From Rubrivivax gelatinosus IL144 (GTDB lineage: Bacteria > Pseudomonadota > Gammaproteobacteria > Burkholderiales > Burkholderiaceae_C), in contig NC_017075.1 of NCBI RefSeq assembly GCF_000284255.1, positions 2,480,001 through 2,544,000 of the forward strand: 64,000 bases of DNA, written 5' to 3'. Positions 39,101-46,885 of this stretch are shown piece by piece. The position numbers were made by a program, and so were the translations under genes. Below the pieces are notes generated by a model. The model did no database searches and was not told where the DNA came from. It saw nothing but the letters and a program-made list of their open reading frames with translations. Position 1 is the stretch's first letter. Every line of letters begins with the position of its first letter.

Positions 39101-39730
39101 GTCATCGGCAACCTGCTGGTCAAGGCGGTGACCTCGCCGTTCGCGCTGCTCTCCGGCGGCGGTGGCGACGAGACCGGCGCGGTCGAGTTCCTGCCCGGCA
39201 CCGCGACGCTGGCACCGTCGGCCGAGGAGGCGCTGGATCGCATCGCCCAGGCGCTGAAGGACCGCCCGGCGCTGCAGACCACGGTGGCCGGGGCCGCCGA
39301 CGCGACGGCCGAGCACGACGCGATCCAGGCCGCGACGCTGGAAGAGCGGCTGCGCAGCGAGCAAGCGCGGGAGCGCGCGCGTTCGCGCGGCGTCGGCCCC
39401 GGCGCCGCCGTTCCGGCCACCGAGGAGCGCGAACGCACGCTGCGCCGCGTCTACGCCGACACCCGGCTGCCGAACAAACCACGAAACCTGATCGGCCTGG
39501 CCAAGGACATCCCGCCGGCGGAGATGGAAGCGCTGCTGAAGGCCGCGGTGTCGGTCGACGCCGACGTCGCGCGCGACCTGGCGCTGCGCCGCGGCGTCGC
39601 GGTGCGCGAGGCGCTGGTCGCTCGCGGCCTGCCGGCCGAGCGCCTGTTCCTCGCTGCGCCCAAGCTCGACGCGGCCGAGGGCCAGACCGGCTGGACACCG
39701 CAGGTCGAGCTGTCGCTGGAAATGCCTTAA
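36179..39730 (+). CDS. Large AsmA-like DUF748 protein
   Basis: This 1183-residue protein is anchored by one N-terminal helix (about 15-35); nearly all of it should lie in the periplasm. Repeated Leu/Ala-rich beta segments (for example LHVESVSFSPLTLTLELRGL near 55) and the later VEFVDGRVDFRDRFIQPNY region (near 798) mark the DUF748 family, related to AsmA/TamB-like bridge proteins. The C-terminal part, starting VEFLPGTATLAP, resembles an OmpA-like periplasmic segment. Related proteins are thought to move lipids between membranes; this one has no proven role. A CATCAT hexamer ends six bases before the ATG, which has no ribosome site. Its TAA shares bases with the convergent LysR gene stop. Confidence 0.85.
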   Translation: MLARMKKTGGWTRLAATLLAGAVLLALVAWIAVPRLVKAQLEQQGSALLGRGLHVESVSFSPLTLTLELRGLVLDAAAGDADRSPQARVERLALNLSSRSLWARIPVIEALDLDSPSLRLARTAEGRYDVDDLIERLSEPSAPGTPPARFALYNLSLRDGSLRFDDRPEGQRHLVDAVSLGLPFVSNEPDQVQAEVEPRLSLRLDGSPLHLQGRSRPFSAERVSTITVDLPALALDSLWPYLPRSLPLRGQGGVLSGKLELRFAQPAGQPAQLSLQGQATLASLALRRPDGAPLVAWKSLAVEIEDLRPLERVVALRSVVLDSAVLHLRRDAAGRLELAALGGAPAAAQPAAPAWRWSVGSSALRAATLHWEDASLRPAASLEARELSLQVGRLSSADPAPAPLSGSLRLAAAGDGGAELGRLKLDGKLSTASAALGVEVEGLQLAAAAPYLRSALTETPSGRLGGRAEVDWAAGEPGRLLVKLPQAAVEDLRWGRQRLAALKLAGVQADLGARRVAVDSLALENPALDLARDARGQWNVLAMLKPAGTPATADRGPGWQASLKSLSVSAGSLHLADAATPAPVGFALQALALKARDLQWPSGKRPASLDLSLNLVPDHEPGTPAPTPGRLQAEGTLALQPLAWRGRVSVARLPLQVAEPYWRERLPVLVRRAELGWRGDTEFRMLDAGPALSLRGNAMLADLRVLARGDDDEAGDELLAWQSLRVESLAASMAPGQPTRLATGPVRLSRFFSRLVVTPEGRLNLRDVRGGDAPAPATPAATSSPAAPLELDIAGVEFVDGRVDFRDRFIQPNYSASLSELNGKLGRLRSGTREMATLEITGRAADTATLELRGALNPTADPLALDIAAKASGLELAPLSPYAGKYAGYAIERGKLSMDVAYRVDADGRLQARNRIVLNQLTFGDPVDSPVATKLPVRLALALLADRNGVIDVDLPISGSINDPEFSVFGLVLKVIGNLLVKAVTSPFALLSGGGGDETGAVEFLPGTATLAPSAEEALDRIAQALKDRPALQTTVAGAADATAEHDAIQAATLEERLRSEQARERARSRGVGPGAAVPATEERERTLRRVYADTRLPNKPRNLIGLAKDIPPAEMEALLKAAVSVDADVARDLALRRGVAVREALVARGLPAERLFLAAPKLDAAEGQTGWTPQVELSLEMP

Positions 39731-40650
39731 GCCGCTGCCACCGCAGCCGCGACCTGCTCGCGCAGCCACTGGTGCGCCGGGTCGCGGTGCAGGCGCTCGT
39801 GCCAGAGCATCAGCATCTCGAAGCCGGGCAGCTCCAGCGGCGGCGCCACGACCTGCAGCGTGCTGCCCGGGCGCAGCTGGCGCGCCGGCAGCATCGCCAC
39901 CAGATCGCTGGCCGCCAGCGCCGCTTCCAGGAACAGGAAGTGCGGCACCGACAGCACGACGCGCCGCGCCAGGCCTTGCGCCGCCAGCACCTGGTCGGTG
40001 GCACCCTGGAAGCCGCCGCCGTCTGGCGAGACGATGGCGTGTTCCAGCGCGCAGAACTCGGCCAGCGTCGGCTGCCGCATGAGGCTCGGGTGGCCGGCGC
40101 GGGCGACCAGCACGTAGCGTTCCTGGAACAGCGGCCGGCGGCGCAGGTCGGGCGGCGCCAGCTCCGCGGCGTGGAAGGCGAGATCGAGTTCACCTTGTTC
40201 CAGCTGGCGGGTGAGCGCCGGCGGTTTCAGTTCCAGCACCGCGAGACGCGTGCCCGGCGCCGCGGCGCGCAGCCGGGCCAGCGCCGGCAGCACGATCGTC
40301 GAGGCGCCGTAGTCGGTGGCCGCGACGCGCCAGGTGTGGGTCGCGTGCGCCGGGTCGAAGGCGGCCGACGGCGCGATCGCCTGGCCGAGCGCGGCCAGCG
40401 CCTCGTGCAGCGGCTGGCGCAGCTCCAGCGCACGCGCGGTCGGCCGCATGCCGCGAGGGCCGGGCAGCAGCAGCGGGTCGGCGAAAGCTTCGCGCAGCTT
40501 GGCGAGCTGCACGCTGACCGCCGGCTGCGACAGATGCAGGCGCGCGGCGGCTCGTGTCACGTTGTGTTCGGCGAGCAGGGCGTCGAGCGTGACCAGCAGG
40601 TTGAGGTCCAAACGCCTCAGGCTATCTTCCACGGCTATACCAGGCGTCAT
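39727..40650 (-). CDS. LysR-family transcriptional regulator
   Basis: This 307-residue regulator has an N-terminal winged helix-turn-helix (about 12-70, RLDLNLLVTLDALLAEHNVTRAAARLHLSQPAVSVQL) and a C-terminal effector-binding region. It is divergent from a quinone reductase gene with only 68 bases between, the classic LysR arrangement, so that gene is the likely target. An ATTG-N11-CAAT site at 40649-40667 overlaps its start codon and -10 (TATATT, 40665-40670), suggesting it represses itself. Its stop TAA interlocks with the stop of the convergent DUF748 gene in a shared TTAA. The effector is unknown. Confidence 0.92.
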   Translation of the reverse strand: MTPGIAVEDSLRRLDLNLLVTLDALLAEHNVTRAAARLHLSQPAVSVQLAKLREAFADPLLLPGPRGMRPTARALELRQPLHEALAALGQAIAPSAAFDPAHATHTWRVAATDYGASTIVLPALARLRAAAPGTRLAVLELKPPALTRQLEQGELDLAFHAAELAPPDLRRRPLFQERYVLVARAGHPSLMRQPTLAEFCALEHAIVSPDGGGFQGATDQVLAAQGLARRVVLSVPHFLFLEAALAASDLVAMLPARQLRPGSTLQVVAPPLELPGFEMLMLWHERLHRDPAHQWLREQVAAAVAAA

Positions 40651-40667
40651 TGCAATTCATTTCCAAT
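40649..40667. promoter_or_regulatory. LysR-type operator ATTG-N11-CAAT
   Basis: This is a perfect ATTG/CAAT dyad with an 11-base centre, the LysR T-N11-A signature. It covers the regulator's start codon and its TATATT -10, and lies 52 bases before the divergent quinone reductase start. Confidence 0.6.
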
Positions 40668-40718
40668 ATACGCCCGGCCTGCCTATCGTGCGTCGCATCC
40701 TCCGATGGAAAACGACGC

Positions 40719-41498
40719 ATGAAAGTCCTGATCGTCTACGCCCACCCCGAGCCGCGCTCTCTGAACGGCGCGCTGAAGGATTTCGCCGTGCAGCGCCTGC
40801 AGAGCGCCGGCCACGAAGTCCAGGTCTCCGACCTGTACGCGATGCGCTGGAAAGCGGCGCTCGACGCCGACGACGACCGCGCCCACCTGCCCGGCGCGCG
40901 TTTCGACGCCTCGGCGAACTCCAAACGTGCCTTCGACACCGGCAGCCAGAGCGCCGACATCGAAGCCGAGCAGGCCAAGCTGCGCTGGGCCGACGCGCTG
41001 ATCCTGCAGTTCCCGCTGTGGTGGTTCTCGATGCCGGCGATCCTCAAAGGCTGGGTCGACCGGGTCTACGCCTGCGGCTTCGCCTACGGCGTCGGCGAAC
41101 ATTCGGACACGCACTGGGGCGACCGCTACGGCGAAGGCACGCTCGCCGGCAAGCGCGCTATGCTGGTCGTGACGACCGGCGGCTGGGCTTCGCACTACGC
41201 GCCGCGCGGCATCAACGGGCCGATCGACGACATCCTGTTCCCGATCCAGCACGGCATCCTGTTCTACCCGGGTTTCGAGGTGCTGCCACCGCATGTGATC
41301 TACCGCAGCAGCCGCATCGACGAGGCCGGTTTCGCCCAGGCCAGCGCGGCGCTGGGCGAGCGGCTGGACGCGCTGTGGACCACCGAGCCGATCGCCTTCC
41401 GGCGCCAGAACCTCGGCGACTACCACATCCCCGAGCTGGAACTGCGGCCCGAACTCGCGCCGGGCGAGTCGGGCCTGGGCATCCACGTCCGCCGCTGA
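40719..41498 (+). CDS. NAD(P)H:quinone oxidoreductase, flavodoxin-fold (NQO1/MdaB-like)
   Basis: This 259-residue flavoprotein begins [18 protein letters not shown], the FMN/FAD phosphate-binding start of the NQO1/KefF/MdaB group. [23 protein letters not shown] near residue 92 and [17 protein letters not shown] near 150 are the other two signatures. Members reduce quinones by two electrons, protecting against oxidative stress. The ATG at 40719 is the first in a frame whose upstream codons look non-coding. The divergent LysR gene and the operator in the shared 68-base gap suggest LysR-controlled expression. Its stop is one base from the convergent gcdH stop. Confidence 0.88.
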   Translation: MKVLIVYAHPEPRSLNGALKDFAVQRLQSAGHEVQVSDLYAMRWKAALDADDDRAHLPGARFDASANSKRAFDTGSQSADIEAEQAKLRWADALILQFPLWWFSMPAILKGWVDRVYACGFAYGVGEHSDTHWGDRYGEGTLAGKRAMLVVTTGGWASHYAPRGINGPIDDILFPIQHGILFYPGFEVLPPHVIYRSSRIDEAGFAQASAALGERLDALWTTEPIAFRRQNLGDYHIPELELRPELAPGESGLGIHVRR

Positions 41499-41499
41499 C

Positions 41500-42693
41500 T
41501 CAGAAGAAGGCCTGCAGCCCCGTCTGCGCGCGGCCCAGGATCAGCGCATGCACGTCGTGCGTGCCCTCGTAGGTGTTCACCGTCTCGAGGTTGATCATGT
41601 GGCGGATGACGTGGAACTCGTCGTGGATGCCGTTGCCGCCGTGCATGTCGCGCGCCAGACGCGCGATGTCCAGCGCCTTGCCGCAGCTGTTGCGCTTGAT
41701 CAGGCTGATCATCTCCGGCGCCGCCTGGCCTTCGTCGATCAGCCGGCCGACACGCAGACAGCCCTGCAGGCCCAGCGTGATCTCGGTCTGCATGTCGGCG
41801 AGCTTCTTCTGGATCAGCTGGTTCTGCGCCAGCGGCCGGCCGAACTGCTTGCGCTCCAGCGTGTAGCGGCGTGCGGCGTGCCAGCAGAACTCGGCCGCGC
41901 CCAGCGCCCCCCAGGCGATGCCGTAGCGCGCCTTGTTCAGGCAGCCGAACGGGCCCTTGAGGCCGGCGACGCCGGGCAGCTTGTTCTCGGCCGGCACGAA
42001 GACCTGATCCATCACGATCTCGCCGGTGATCGAGGCGCGCAGGCTCATCTTGCCTTCGATCTTGGGCGCCGACAGGCCCTTCATGCCCTTGTCGAGGATG
42101 TAGCCGCGGATCGCCTCCTGGCCGCCGGCGGCGCCCTGGGCGTCGGTCTCCTTGGCCCAGACGACGAAGACGTCGGCGATCGGGCTGTTGGTGATCCACA
42201 TCTTCGAGCCGCTCAGCACGTAGCCGCCGTCGACCGGGCGGGCGCGGGTGGCCATGCTCGCCGGGTCGCTGCCGTGGTCGGGTTCGGTCAGGCCGAAGCA
42301 GCCGACCCATTCGCCGGTCGCGAGCTTGGGCAGGTACTTCTGGCGCTGTTCTTCGCTGCCGTAGGCGTGGATCGGGTGCATCACCAGCGAGCTCTGCACG
42401 CTCATCGCGCTGCGGTACCCCGAGTCGACACGCTCGACTTCGCGCGCCACCAGGCCGTAGCTGACGTGGTTCAGGCCGGCGCAGCCGTAGCCTTCGATCG
42501 TGCAGCCGAGCAGGCCGAGCGCGCCCATCTCGGACAGGATCTCGCGGTCGAAACGCTCCTCGCGCGCCGCGCTCAGCACCCGCGGCTGGAGCTTGTCCTG
42601 GCAGTAGTCGCGCGCCGCGTCGCGCACCGCACGTTCGTCCTCGGCGAGCTGCTGCTCGAACAGAAAAGGGTCATCCCACTGGAAGCGCTGCAT
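41500..42693 (-). CDS. gcdH: Glutaryl-CoA dehydrogenase
   Basis: This 397-residue acyl-CoA dehydrogenase matches the glutaryl-CoA type. [15 protein letters not shown] near residue 133, the FAD-binding WITNSP, the [15 protein letters not shown] segment, and the C-terminal [16 protein letters not shown], with Glu376 as catalytic base, are those of GcdH. GcdH oxidises and decarboxylates glutaryl-CoA to crotonyl-CoA in lysine, tryptophan and benzoate catabolism, passing electrons to ETF. The start ATG 42691-42693 has a GAGGAC ribosome site. It is divergent from msrA and usually unlinked to other catabolic genes, as here. Confidence 0.94.
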   Translation of the reverse strand: MQRFQWDDPFLFEQQLAEDERAVRDAARDYCQDKLQPRVLSAAREERFDREILSEMGALGLLGCTIEGYGCAGLNHVSYGLVAREVERVDSGYRSAMSVQSSLVMHPIHAYGSEEQRQKYLPKLATGEWVGCFGLTEPDHGSDPASMATRARPVDGGYVLSGSKMWITNSPIADVFVVWAKETDAQGAAGGQEAIRGYILDKGMKGLSAPKIEGKMSLRASITGEIVMDQVFVPAENKLPGVAGLKGPFGCLNKARYGIAWGALGAAEFCWHAARRYTLERKQFGRPLAQNQLIQKKLADMQTEITLGLQGCLRVGRLIDEGQAAPEMISLIKRNSCGKALDIARLARDMHGGNGIHDEFHVIRHMINLETVNTYEGTHDVHALILGRAQTGLQAFF

Positions 42694-42707
42694 GTGTCCT
42701 CGTCTCC

Positions 42708-42716
42708 GGATAATCC
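42708..42716. promoter_or_regulatory. Palindromic GGATAATCC between divergent gcdH and msrA
   Basis: GGATAATCC offers a GATAAT -10 on the plus strand for msrA, giving a leader of about 60 bases. On the minus strand GATTAT serves gcdH, with a leader of about nine bases. A GC-rich hairpin (CGGGCC/GGCCCG) lies in the msrA leader. Confidence 0.4.
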
Positions 42717-42779
42717 AGCCCGCAGTGTAAGGACCGGGCCGTGGCGGCCCGTCACCGCTGCGACAAGGAGCTTGCAGAG

Positions 42780-43310
42780 ATGGCGGTGCAGACGATCACG
42801 CTGGGCGGCGGCTGCTTCTGGTGTGTCGAGGCGGTGTACGAACTGGTCGACGGCGTGCTCGGCGTCGAGTCGGGCTACAGCAACGGCCAGCTGCGCCAGC
42901 CGAGCTACGAGCTGGTCTGCGAAGGCCGCACCGGCCACGCCGAGGTCGTGCGCGTGCGCTTCGACGACGAGCGCATCTCGCTGCGCGAGATCCTCGAGAT
43001 CTTCTTCACCGTGCACGACCCGACGACCCGCGACCGCCAGGGCAACGACGTCGGCCCGCAGTACCGCTCGGCGATCTACTGGCACACGCCGGAGCAGGAA
43101 GCGGTGGTGCGCGAGGTGCACGCCGAGGCCGACCGGGCGCTGGGCGGGCGGGTCGTCACCGAACTCGCGCCCGAAGACAACTACTGGCCGGCCGAGGCCT
43201 ATCACCAGCACTACTTCGCGCAGCACCCGCAGCAGGGCTACTGCGCCTACGTCATCGCGCCGAAGGTGGAGAAGTTCCGCAAGACCTTCCGCGAACGCGT
43301 GCGCGGCTGA
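42780..43310 (+). CDS. msrA: Peptide-methionine (S)-S-oxide reductase
   Basis: This 176-residue MsrA repairs methionine-S-sulfoxide. The catalytic motif GGCFWC gives Cys12, with Cys15 next to it. [16 protein letters not shown], the [15 protein letters not shown] stretch and the [15 protein letters not shown] segment are all present. A further cysteine in GYCAYV may serve resolution. The ATG at 42780 follows AAGGAG with a 9-base spacer, better than an upstream GTG at 42741 that would add 13 residues. The gene is a single unit divergent from gcdH. Confidence 0.95.
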   Translation: MAVQTITLGGGCFWCVEAVYELVDGVLGVESGYSNGQLRQPSYELVCEGRTGHAEVVRVRFDDERISLREILEIFFTVHDPTTRDRQGNDVGPQYRSAIYWHTPEQEAVVREVHAEADRALGGRVVTELAPEDNYWPAEAYHQHYFAQHPQQGYCAYVIAPKVEKFRKTFRERVRG

Positions 43311-43316
43311 GCGCGC

Positions 43317-43685
43317 TCAGCGCGGCAGGCCGGTCGTGCAGAGGAAGTCGGTCTCGGGCTGGCCGTAGGGAAACAGCGTCGCCAGGCTGCCGCGCAGCAG
43401 GGGCTCGAGTTCCGACTTGCCGGCCGAGGCCAGCGCGGCGAACACCGTGCCGCGCAGCAGCCACAGGTCCGACGGCTGCTCGGCGGAGCGCACCTGGCGC
43501 CGCACCCATTCGCCGTGGGAACCGTCGAGTTCTTCGGCGGCGACGAGGAAATCGTGTTTCGTCGTCACGAAGGCGCGGCGTGCGGCCAGCCGCGCCAGGC
43601 GCGGGCCGGCCAGCGCGACGGCGCCGACTACCGGGTGCACCGGCAGGCGCGGACGTTCGACGGCGTGCAGGGCAGGGCGGTTCAC
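43317..43685 (-). CDS. Unrecognised 122-residue protein, second gene of a coupled pair
   Basis: I do not recognise this protein. The GTG start at 43683-43685 overlaps the stop of the preceding gene as GTGA, so translation is coupled. The N-terminal third is Arg/Ala/Pro-rich ([21 protein letters not shown]). The C-terminal two thirds look like a real folded helical domain (TTKHDFLVAAEELDGSHGEWVRRQVR, then SDLWLLRGTVFAALASAG). There is no signal peptide or cysteine pair, and only one cysteine near the end (FLCTTG). It lies convergent to msrA with six bases between stops. Confidence 0.6.
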   Translation of the reverse strand: MNRPALHAVERPRLPVHPVVGAVALAGPRLARLAARRAFVTTKHDFLVAAEELDGSHGEWVRRQVRSAEQPSDLWLLRGTVFAALASAGKSELEPLLRGSLATLFPYGQPETDFLCTTGLPR

Positions 43686-44095
43686 AGCGGCATCAGGCGC
43701 GAGCGACCGCGCTTCGGAAAATGGCCGTTGAGGCGGGCGAGGCGGCGTTCGGCCTCGGACTGACTGCGGTGCAGCGCGACGACGCGGTAGAGGTCGGCGC
43801 GCAGATGCCAGAGTTCGCGCAGCGTGCGCGCCTGCTGGATGCGTTCGGACAGCTGGTGGACGTCGGAGCCTTGCAGATCCAGCAACGAGTCGACGAACTC
43901 CTGGCGTGCGACCGGCAGCTGGCTCAGCGGCGGCGCCGCGTCCAGCGCCGCCGGGGCGGTGAGCCAGAAGACGAAACGGTCCCAGGCCGCGGTCGGCGCG
44001 GTGCGCAGCGACGGCGGCGGCACCGGCGCGCGACCGAAGCCGACGCTGTCGGCGGGTCGGGATGCGCTGCGGGGCAACATGCTGGAACTGGTCAT
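43682..44095 (-). CDS. Unrecognised 137-residue protein, first gene of a coupled pair
   Basis: I do not recognise this protein. From the ATG at 44093-44095 it has 137 residues. A Ser/Pro-rich N-terminal stretch is followed by a largely helical region (WDRFVFWLTAPAALDAA, then an RQEFVDSLLDLQ piece and the stretch ERIQQARTLRELWHLRADLYRVV) and a basic C terminus (FPKRGRSRL). A GTG at 44120-44122 could extend it by nine residues. No ribosome site is clear at either start. The pattern recalls the phasin family (helical, a hydrophobic patch near the start, granule genes elsewhere in the window), but that is a weak guess. It overlaps the next gene by GTGA. Confidence 0.6.
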   Translation of the reverse strand: MTSSSMLPRSASRPADSVGFGRAPVPPPSLRTAPTAAWDRFVFWLTAPAALDAAPPLSQLPVARQEFVDSLLDLQGSDVHQLSERIQQARTLRELWHLRADLYRVVALHRSQSEAERRLARLNGHFPKRGRSRLMPL

Positions 44096-44314
44096 GAACG
44101 TGATATCGGCCACGAATGGCACGGCTTAAGTGCATTGTGGTCAGCCGGGCAACGCGTTAAGGCCCGAACAAGGGCCACGAAGCCGGTCAGTTCATTCGCC
44201 GTTCATCAGCCGGGCAGGAGTGAACCAGCCGGCTGCCGACGACAGCCGAGGCGATCTTTCGAGAGGGAGAAGTGGCGTGGCGGCAGCGTGGCCGCCCGCG
44301 TCAACGGCCGGTGC
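44096..44314. other. 219-base intergenic region
   Basis: The region lies between the unknown coupled gene pair and the end of the lexA-Cdd1 unit. It must hold the promoter for the pair. Only a weak 5-bp hairpin (GGCCC/GGGCC, 44161-44176) is visible. No gene, RNA or operator could be supported. Confidence 0.5.
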
Positions 44315-44701
44315 TCAGACCGCGCCGTAGACCGCCTTGCGTTCGGCGGTGTAGGTCCACCAGGGGCGCGGCTCGGCACCGCGCATGAAGTCGACGGCGG
44401 CCATGAAGGTGTCGAGCACGCAAGGATCCTGGCGCTTGCCGGTGGCTTCGCAGAGCGCGCGGTACAGCGCCAGCGCGTCGCGCTCGGCCAGTTCACGCGG
44501 GTGCAGGATGCCGAGCTGGCGCAGGTCACCGGCGATCGACGGACCGATGTTGGGCAGTTGCTCGAGCAGTTCGCATTCGTCGGCCGTGCGAGCCTTCAGC
44601 GGCCGCGGTGCCTTGGGCGCCCGTGGCGGGCGCGCCGGCCCCGGCCGCGGCGGCGCCGAGGGCAGCGTGCGACGGGCGTAGGGCGCGGCCATCACGCTCA
44701 C
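44315..44701 (-). CDS. Cdd1-family helix-hairpin-helix protein, coupled to lexA
   Basis: This 128-residue protein has a basic Pro/Arg-rich N-terminal tail (about 1-40). A compact domain follows with the helix-hairpin-helix signature [17 protein letters not shown], the Cys-containing [24 protein letters not shown] and a WWTYTAERK ending. This matches the Cdd1 (pathogenicity locus) family of small proteins, whose function is unknown; the helix-hairpin-helix suggests DNA binding. Its ATG (44699-44701) overlaps the lexA stop as ATGA, so it should be made with LexA and be DNA-damage induced. It ends this unit. Confidence 0.82.
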   Translation of the reverse strand: MSVMAAPYARRTLPSAPPRPGPARPPRAPKAPRPLKARTADECELLEQLPNIGPSIAGDLRQLGILHPRELAERDALALYRALCEATGKRQDPCVLDTFMAAVDFMRGAEPRPWWTYTAERKAVYGAV

Positions 44702-45393
44702 ATCAGCATCGTGTTGCGGATCAGGCCGACCGCGATGCCCTCGAGCTCGAAACCCTGGTCGCTGCCTTCCAGCGGCACGACGATGGTCTGGAAATCGGGG
44801 TTCTCGGGGATCAGCTCGATCGCGGCCTTGGTGCGGCGGAAGCGCTTGACGGTGACGTCGTCGCCCAGGCGCGCGACGACGATCTGGCCGTTCTTGGCCT
44901 CGTGCGCCTTCTGCACCGCGAGCAGGTCGCCGTCCATGATGCCGGCGTCACGCATGCTCATGCCGCGCACCTTGAGCAGGTAGTCGGGCTTGCGCTGGAA
45001 CAGCGAGGCCTCGACGACGTAGCTCTGGTCGATGTGTTCCTGCGCCAGGATCGGGCTGCCGGCGGCGACTCGGCCCACGAGCGGCAGCGTCAGCTGCGCC
45101 AGGCTGGGCAGCGGCAGGCTGAACTGCTTGCCGTGCTGCGACATGCGCGCCTCGGCCAGCGCACGCAGTGTGTCAGACTTCAGCCGGATGCCGCGCGAGG
45201 TGTTGCCGACGAGTTCGATGACGCCTTTGCGTGCGAGGGCTTGCAGGTGCTCCTCGGCCGCGTTGGCCGAACGGAAGCCCAGCTCGGCGGCGATCTCGGC
45301 CCGGGTGGGCGGGGCGCCGGTGCGCTCGATCGCGCTTTGCACGAGGTCGAGGATCTGCTGCTGTCGCGGCGTGAGCTTGGGGCTGTCGTCCAT
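44698..45393 (-). CDS. lexA: LexA repressor of the SOS response
   Basis: From the ATG at 45391-45393 LexA has 231 residues. The N-terminal winged helix (about 7-71, [13 protein letters not shown] and [21 protein letters not shown]) binds SOS boxes. Self-cleavage occurs between Ala111 and Gly112 (RVAAGSP), and the Ser146 (GMSM) and Lys183 (TVKRF) dyad is intact. In-frame ATGs further upstream (45424-45426 and 45433-45435) would place the operators inside the gene, so the shorter start is favoured. Two LexA boxes lie 22-57 bases upstream, showing autoregulation. The Cdd1-family gene is coupled downstream. Confidence 0.97.
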   Translation of the reverse strand: MDDSPKLTPRQQQILDLVQSAIERTGAPPTRAEIAAELGFRSANAAEEHLQALARKGVIELVGNTSRGIRLKSDTLRALAEARMSQHGKQFSLPLPSLAQLTLPLVGRVAAGSPILAQEHIDQSYVVEASLFQRKPDYLLKVRGMSMRDAGIMDGDLLAVQKAHEAKNGQIVVARLGDDVTVKRFRRTKAAIELIPENPDFQTIVVPLEGSDQGFELEGIAVGLIRNTMLM

Positions 45394-45414
45394 CGCGTGA
45401 TCCGGTCTTTGAGA

Positions 45415-45430
45415 CTGGAGATTCATCCAG
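45415..45430. promoter_or_regulatory. LexA (SOS) box 1, CTG-N10-CAG
   Basis: CTGGAGATTCATCCAG fits the CTG-N10-CAG SOS pattern. It lies 22 bases upstream of the lexA start codon. Confidence 0.8.
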
Positions 45431-45434
45431 ATCA

Positions 45435-45450
45435 CTGTATTTTCATCCAG
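45435..45450. promoter_or_regulatory. LexA (SOS) box 2, CTG-N10-CAG
   Basis: CTGTATTTTCATCCAG is the better match to the CTGT-N8-ACAG consensus. Its centre is exactly 20 bp from box 1 (two helical turns), and it ends 11 bases before the asparaginase start codon on the other strand. Confidence 0.88.
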
Positions 45451-45461
45451 AGGACCACGGA

Positions 45462-46406
45462 ATGCAAAGCGAATCGCGTGTCGTCGCGCTGGTCGCCACC
45501 GGCGGCACGATCGCCGGCACGGCGGCGCGCGGCGACGATCTCGTCGGCTACGACGCCGGCGCGCTGTCGGCCGAACAGCTCACCGCCGCCGTGCCGGCGC
45601 TGGCCGGCGAGGCGCTGGAGACCTGGACGCTGGCGCGGCTGGACAGCTGCGACCTGGGCCACGCGACCTGGGCGCTGCTGCTCCGCGAGCTGCAGTCGCG
45701 GCTGGCGCGGCCCGAGTTCGCCGGCATCGTCGTCACGCATGGCACCGACACGCTGGAGGAGACCGCCTGGTTCCTGCACCGCACGCTGGCCGCGCCCAAG
45801 CCGGTGGTGCTGACCGCGGCGATGCGCCCGGCGAGCGCGCCGTCGCCCGACGGCCCGCAGAACCTGCTCGACGCCGTGCGTTTGGCGCGCGAGCCCGGCG
45901 CCCGCGGCGTGCTGGTCGCTTTCGGCGGCAAGGTCTACGCAGGGAGCGAGCTGCGCAAGCTGCACGGCTGGCAGCTCGACGCCTTCTCGGCGGGTGACGC
46001 CGGAGCCGTGGCGCTCGTCGAAGACGGTGCTTTCCGCCGGCTGCGCGACTGGCCGGCGCCTGAGTTGCATCCCGCACCGGTCGGCGAGGTGCCGCCCGGC
46101 CGATGGCCGCGCGTCGAGATCGTCACCAGCCATGCCGGTGCCAGCGGGCGCATCGTCGATGCGCTGGTGGCCGACGGTGTGCAAGGCCTGGTGATCGCCG
46201 GCACCGGCAACGGCACGGTGCACACGGCGCTGCGTGAAGCGGCGGCGCGGGCGCTGGCGGCCGGGGTGGCCGTCGTGCGCGCCTCGCGCTGCCTGGCAGG
46301 CGGCGTCGTCGGCACGACCGACGGCGCCTTGCCGCACTACGGCGCGGCGACACCGGCGCAGGCGCGCATTGAGCTGATGCTGGACCTGCTGGCGCGCCGC
46401 GCCTGA
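45462..46406 (+). CDS. L-asparaginase
   Basis: This 314-residue enzyme hydrolyses asparagine to aspartate and ammonia. Both asparaginase signatures are present: [10 protein letters not shown] near residue 12 (first catalytic Thr) and [16 protein letters not shown] near 90 (Thr-Asp of the second motif). The Lys of the TDT...K triad should be in the later GGKV region. No signal peptide is visible, so it is probably cytosolic (type I-like), though it resembles type II in length. The ATG at 45462 follows AGAGGA. Its promoter region overlaps the two LexA boxes shared with divergent lexA, so it may respond to DNA damage. Confidence 0.9.
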   Translation: MQSESRVVALVATGGTIAGTAARGDDLVGYDAGALSAEQLTAAVPALAGEALETWTLARLDSCDLGHATWALLLRELQSRLARPEFAGIVVTHGTDTLEETAWFLHRTLAAPKPVVLTAAMRPASAPSPDGPQNLLDAVRLAREPGARGVLVAFGGKVYAGSELRKLHGWQLDAFSAGDAGAVALVEDGAFRRLRDWPAPELHPAPVGEVPPGRWPRVEIVTSHAGASGRIVDALVADGVQGLVIAGTGNGTVHTALREAAARALAAGVAVVRASRCLAGGVVGTTDGALPHYGAATPAQARIELMLDLLARRA

Positions 46407-46413
46407 GCCGCCG

Positions 46414-46848
46414 TCAGGCGACCGACAGCGCGACGTCGACGTTGCCGCGCGTCGCGTTGGAGTACGGGCAGACCTCGTGCGCCTCGGCGACCAGCGCCTC
46501 GGCTTCGCTCTTGTCGAAGCCCGGCAGCGACACCGTCAGCGCGACGGCGATGCCGAACGCACCCGGCTTGCCGGCGTGCGGGCCGATCGAGACTTCGGCG
46601 TTGATCGAGGCGTCCGCGGGAATCGCCTTCTTGTGGCGGGCACCGACGGCCTTCAGCGCGCCGATGAAGCAGGCGGCGTAACCCGCGGCGAAGAGCTGCT
46701 CCGGGTTGGTGCCGGCGCCGTCGTCGCCGCCCAGCGCCTTGGGCGTCGACAGCTGGATGTCCAGGCGGCCGTCGTCGGACTTGGCGGTGCCGGTGCGGCC
46801 GCCGGTGGCGGTGCCGCGGGCGGTGTAGAGCGCTTTTTCGATGGCCAT
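46414..46848 (-). CDS. ohr: Organic hydroperoxide resistance protein Ohr
   Basis: This 144-residue thiol peroxidase of the Ohr/OsmC family reduces organic hydroperoxides with help from lipoylated proteins. The reactive Cys60 (GYAACFIGAL) and resolving Cys127 (EVCPYSNATRGN) are both present, as is the conserved Arg in TATGGRTG. The ATG at 46846-46848 follows AAGGAG with an 8-base spacer, a strong ribosome site. It lies downstream of ohrR on the same strand with 37 bases between, so the two are probably one transcript under the ohrR operator. Confidence 0.95.
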   Translation of the reverse strand: MAIEKALYTARGTATGGRTGTAKSDDGRLDIQLSTPKALGGDDGAGTNPEQLFAAGYAACFIGALKAVGARHKKAIPADASINAEVSIGPHAGKPGAFGIAVALTVSLPGFDKSEAEALVAEAHEVCPYSNATRGNVDVALSVA

Positions 46849-46885
46849 GGAAAGTCTCCTTGGGGTTACGTCGTGAAGGGCGGCC

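Noticed and set aside
42723..42760. A hairpin (CGGGCC/GGCCCG) in the msrA leader as a possible riboswitch
   Set aside because: It is a single short stem without conserved riboswitch features and is common by chance at this GC content.
44117..44136. TGGCAC followed by TGCA, resembling a sigma-54 promoter
   Set aside because: The distance between the GG and GC pairs is 12 bases instead of the required 10.
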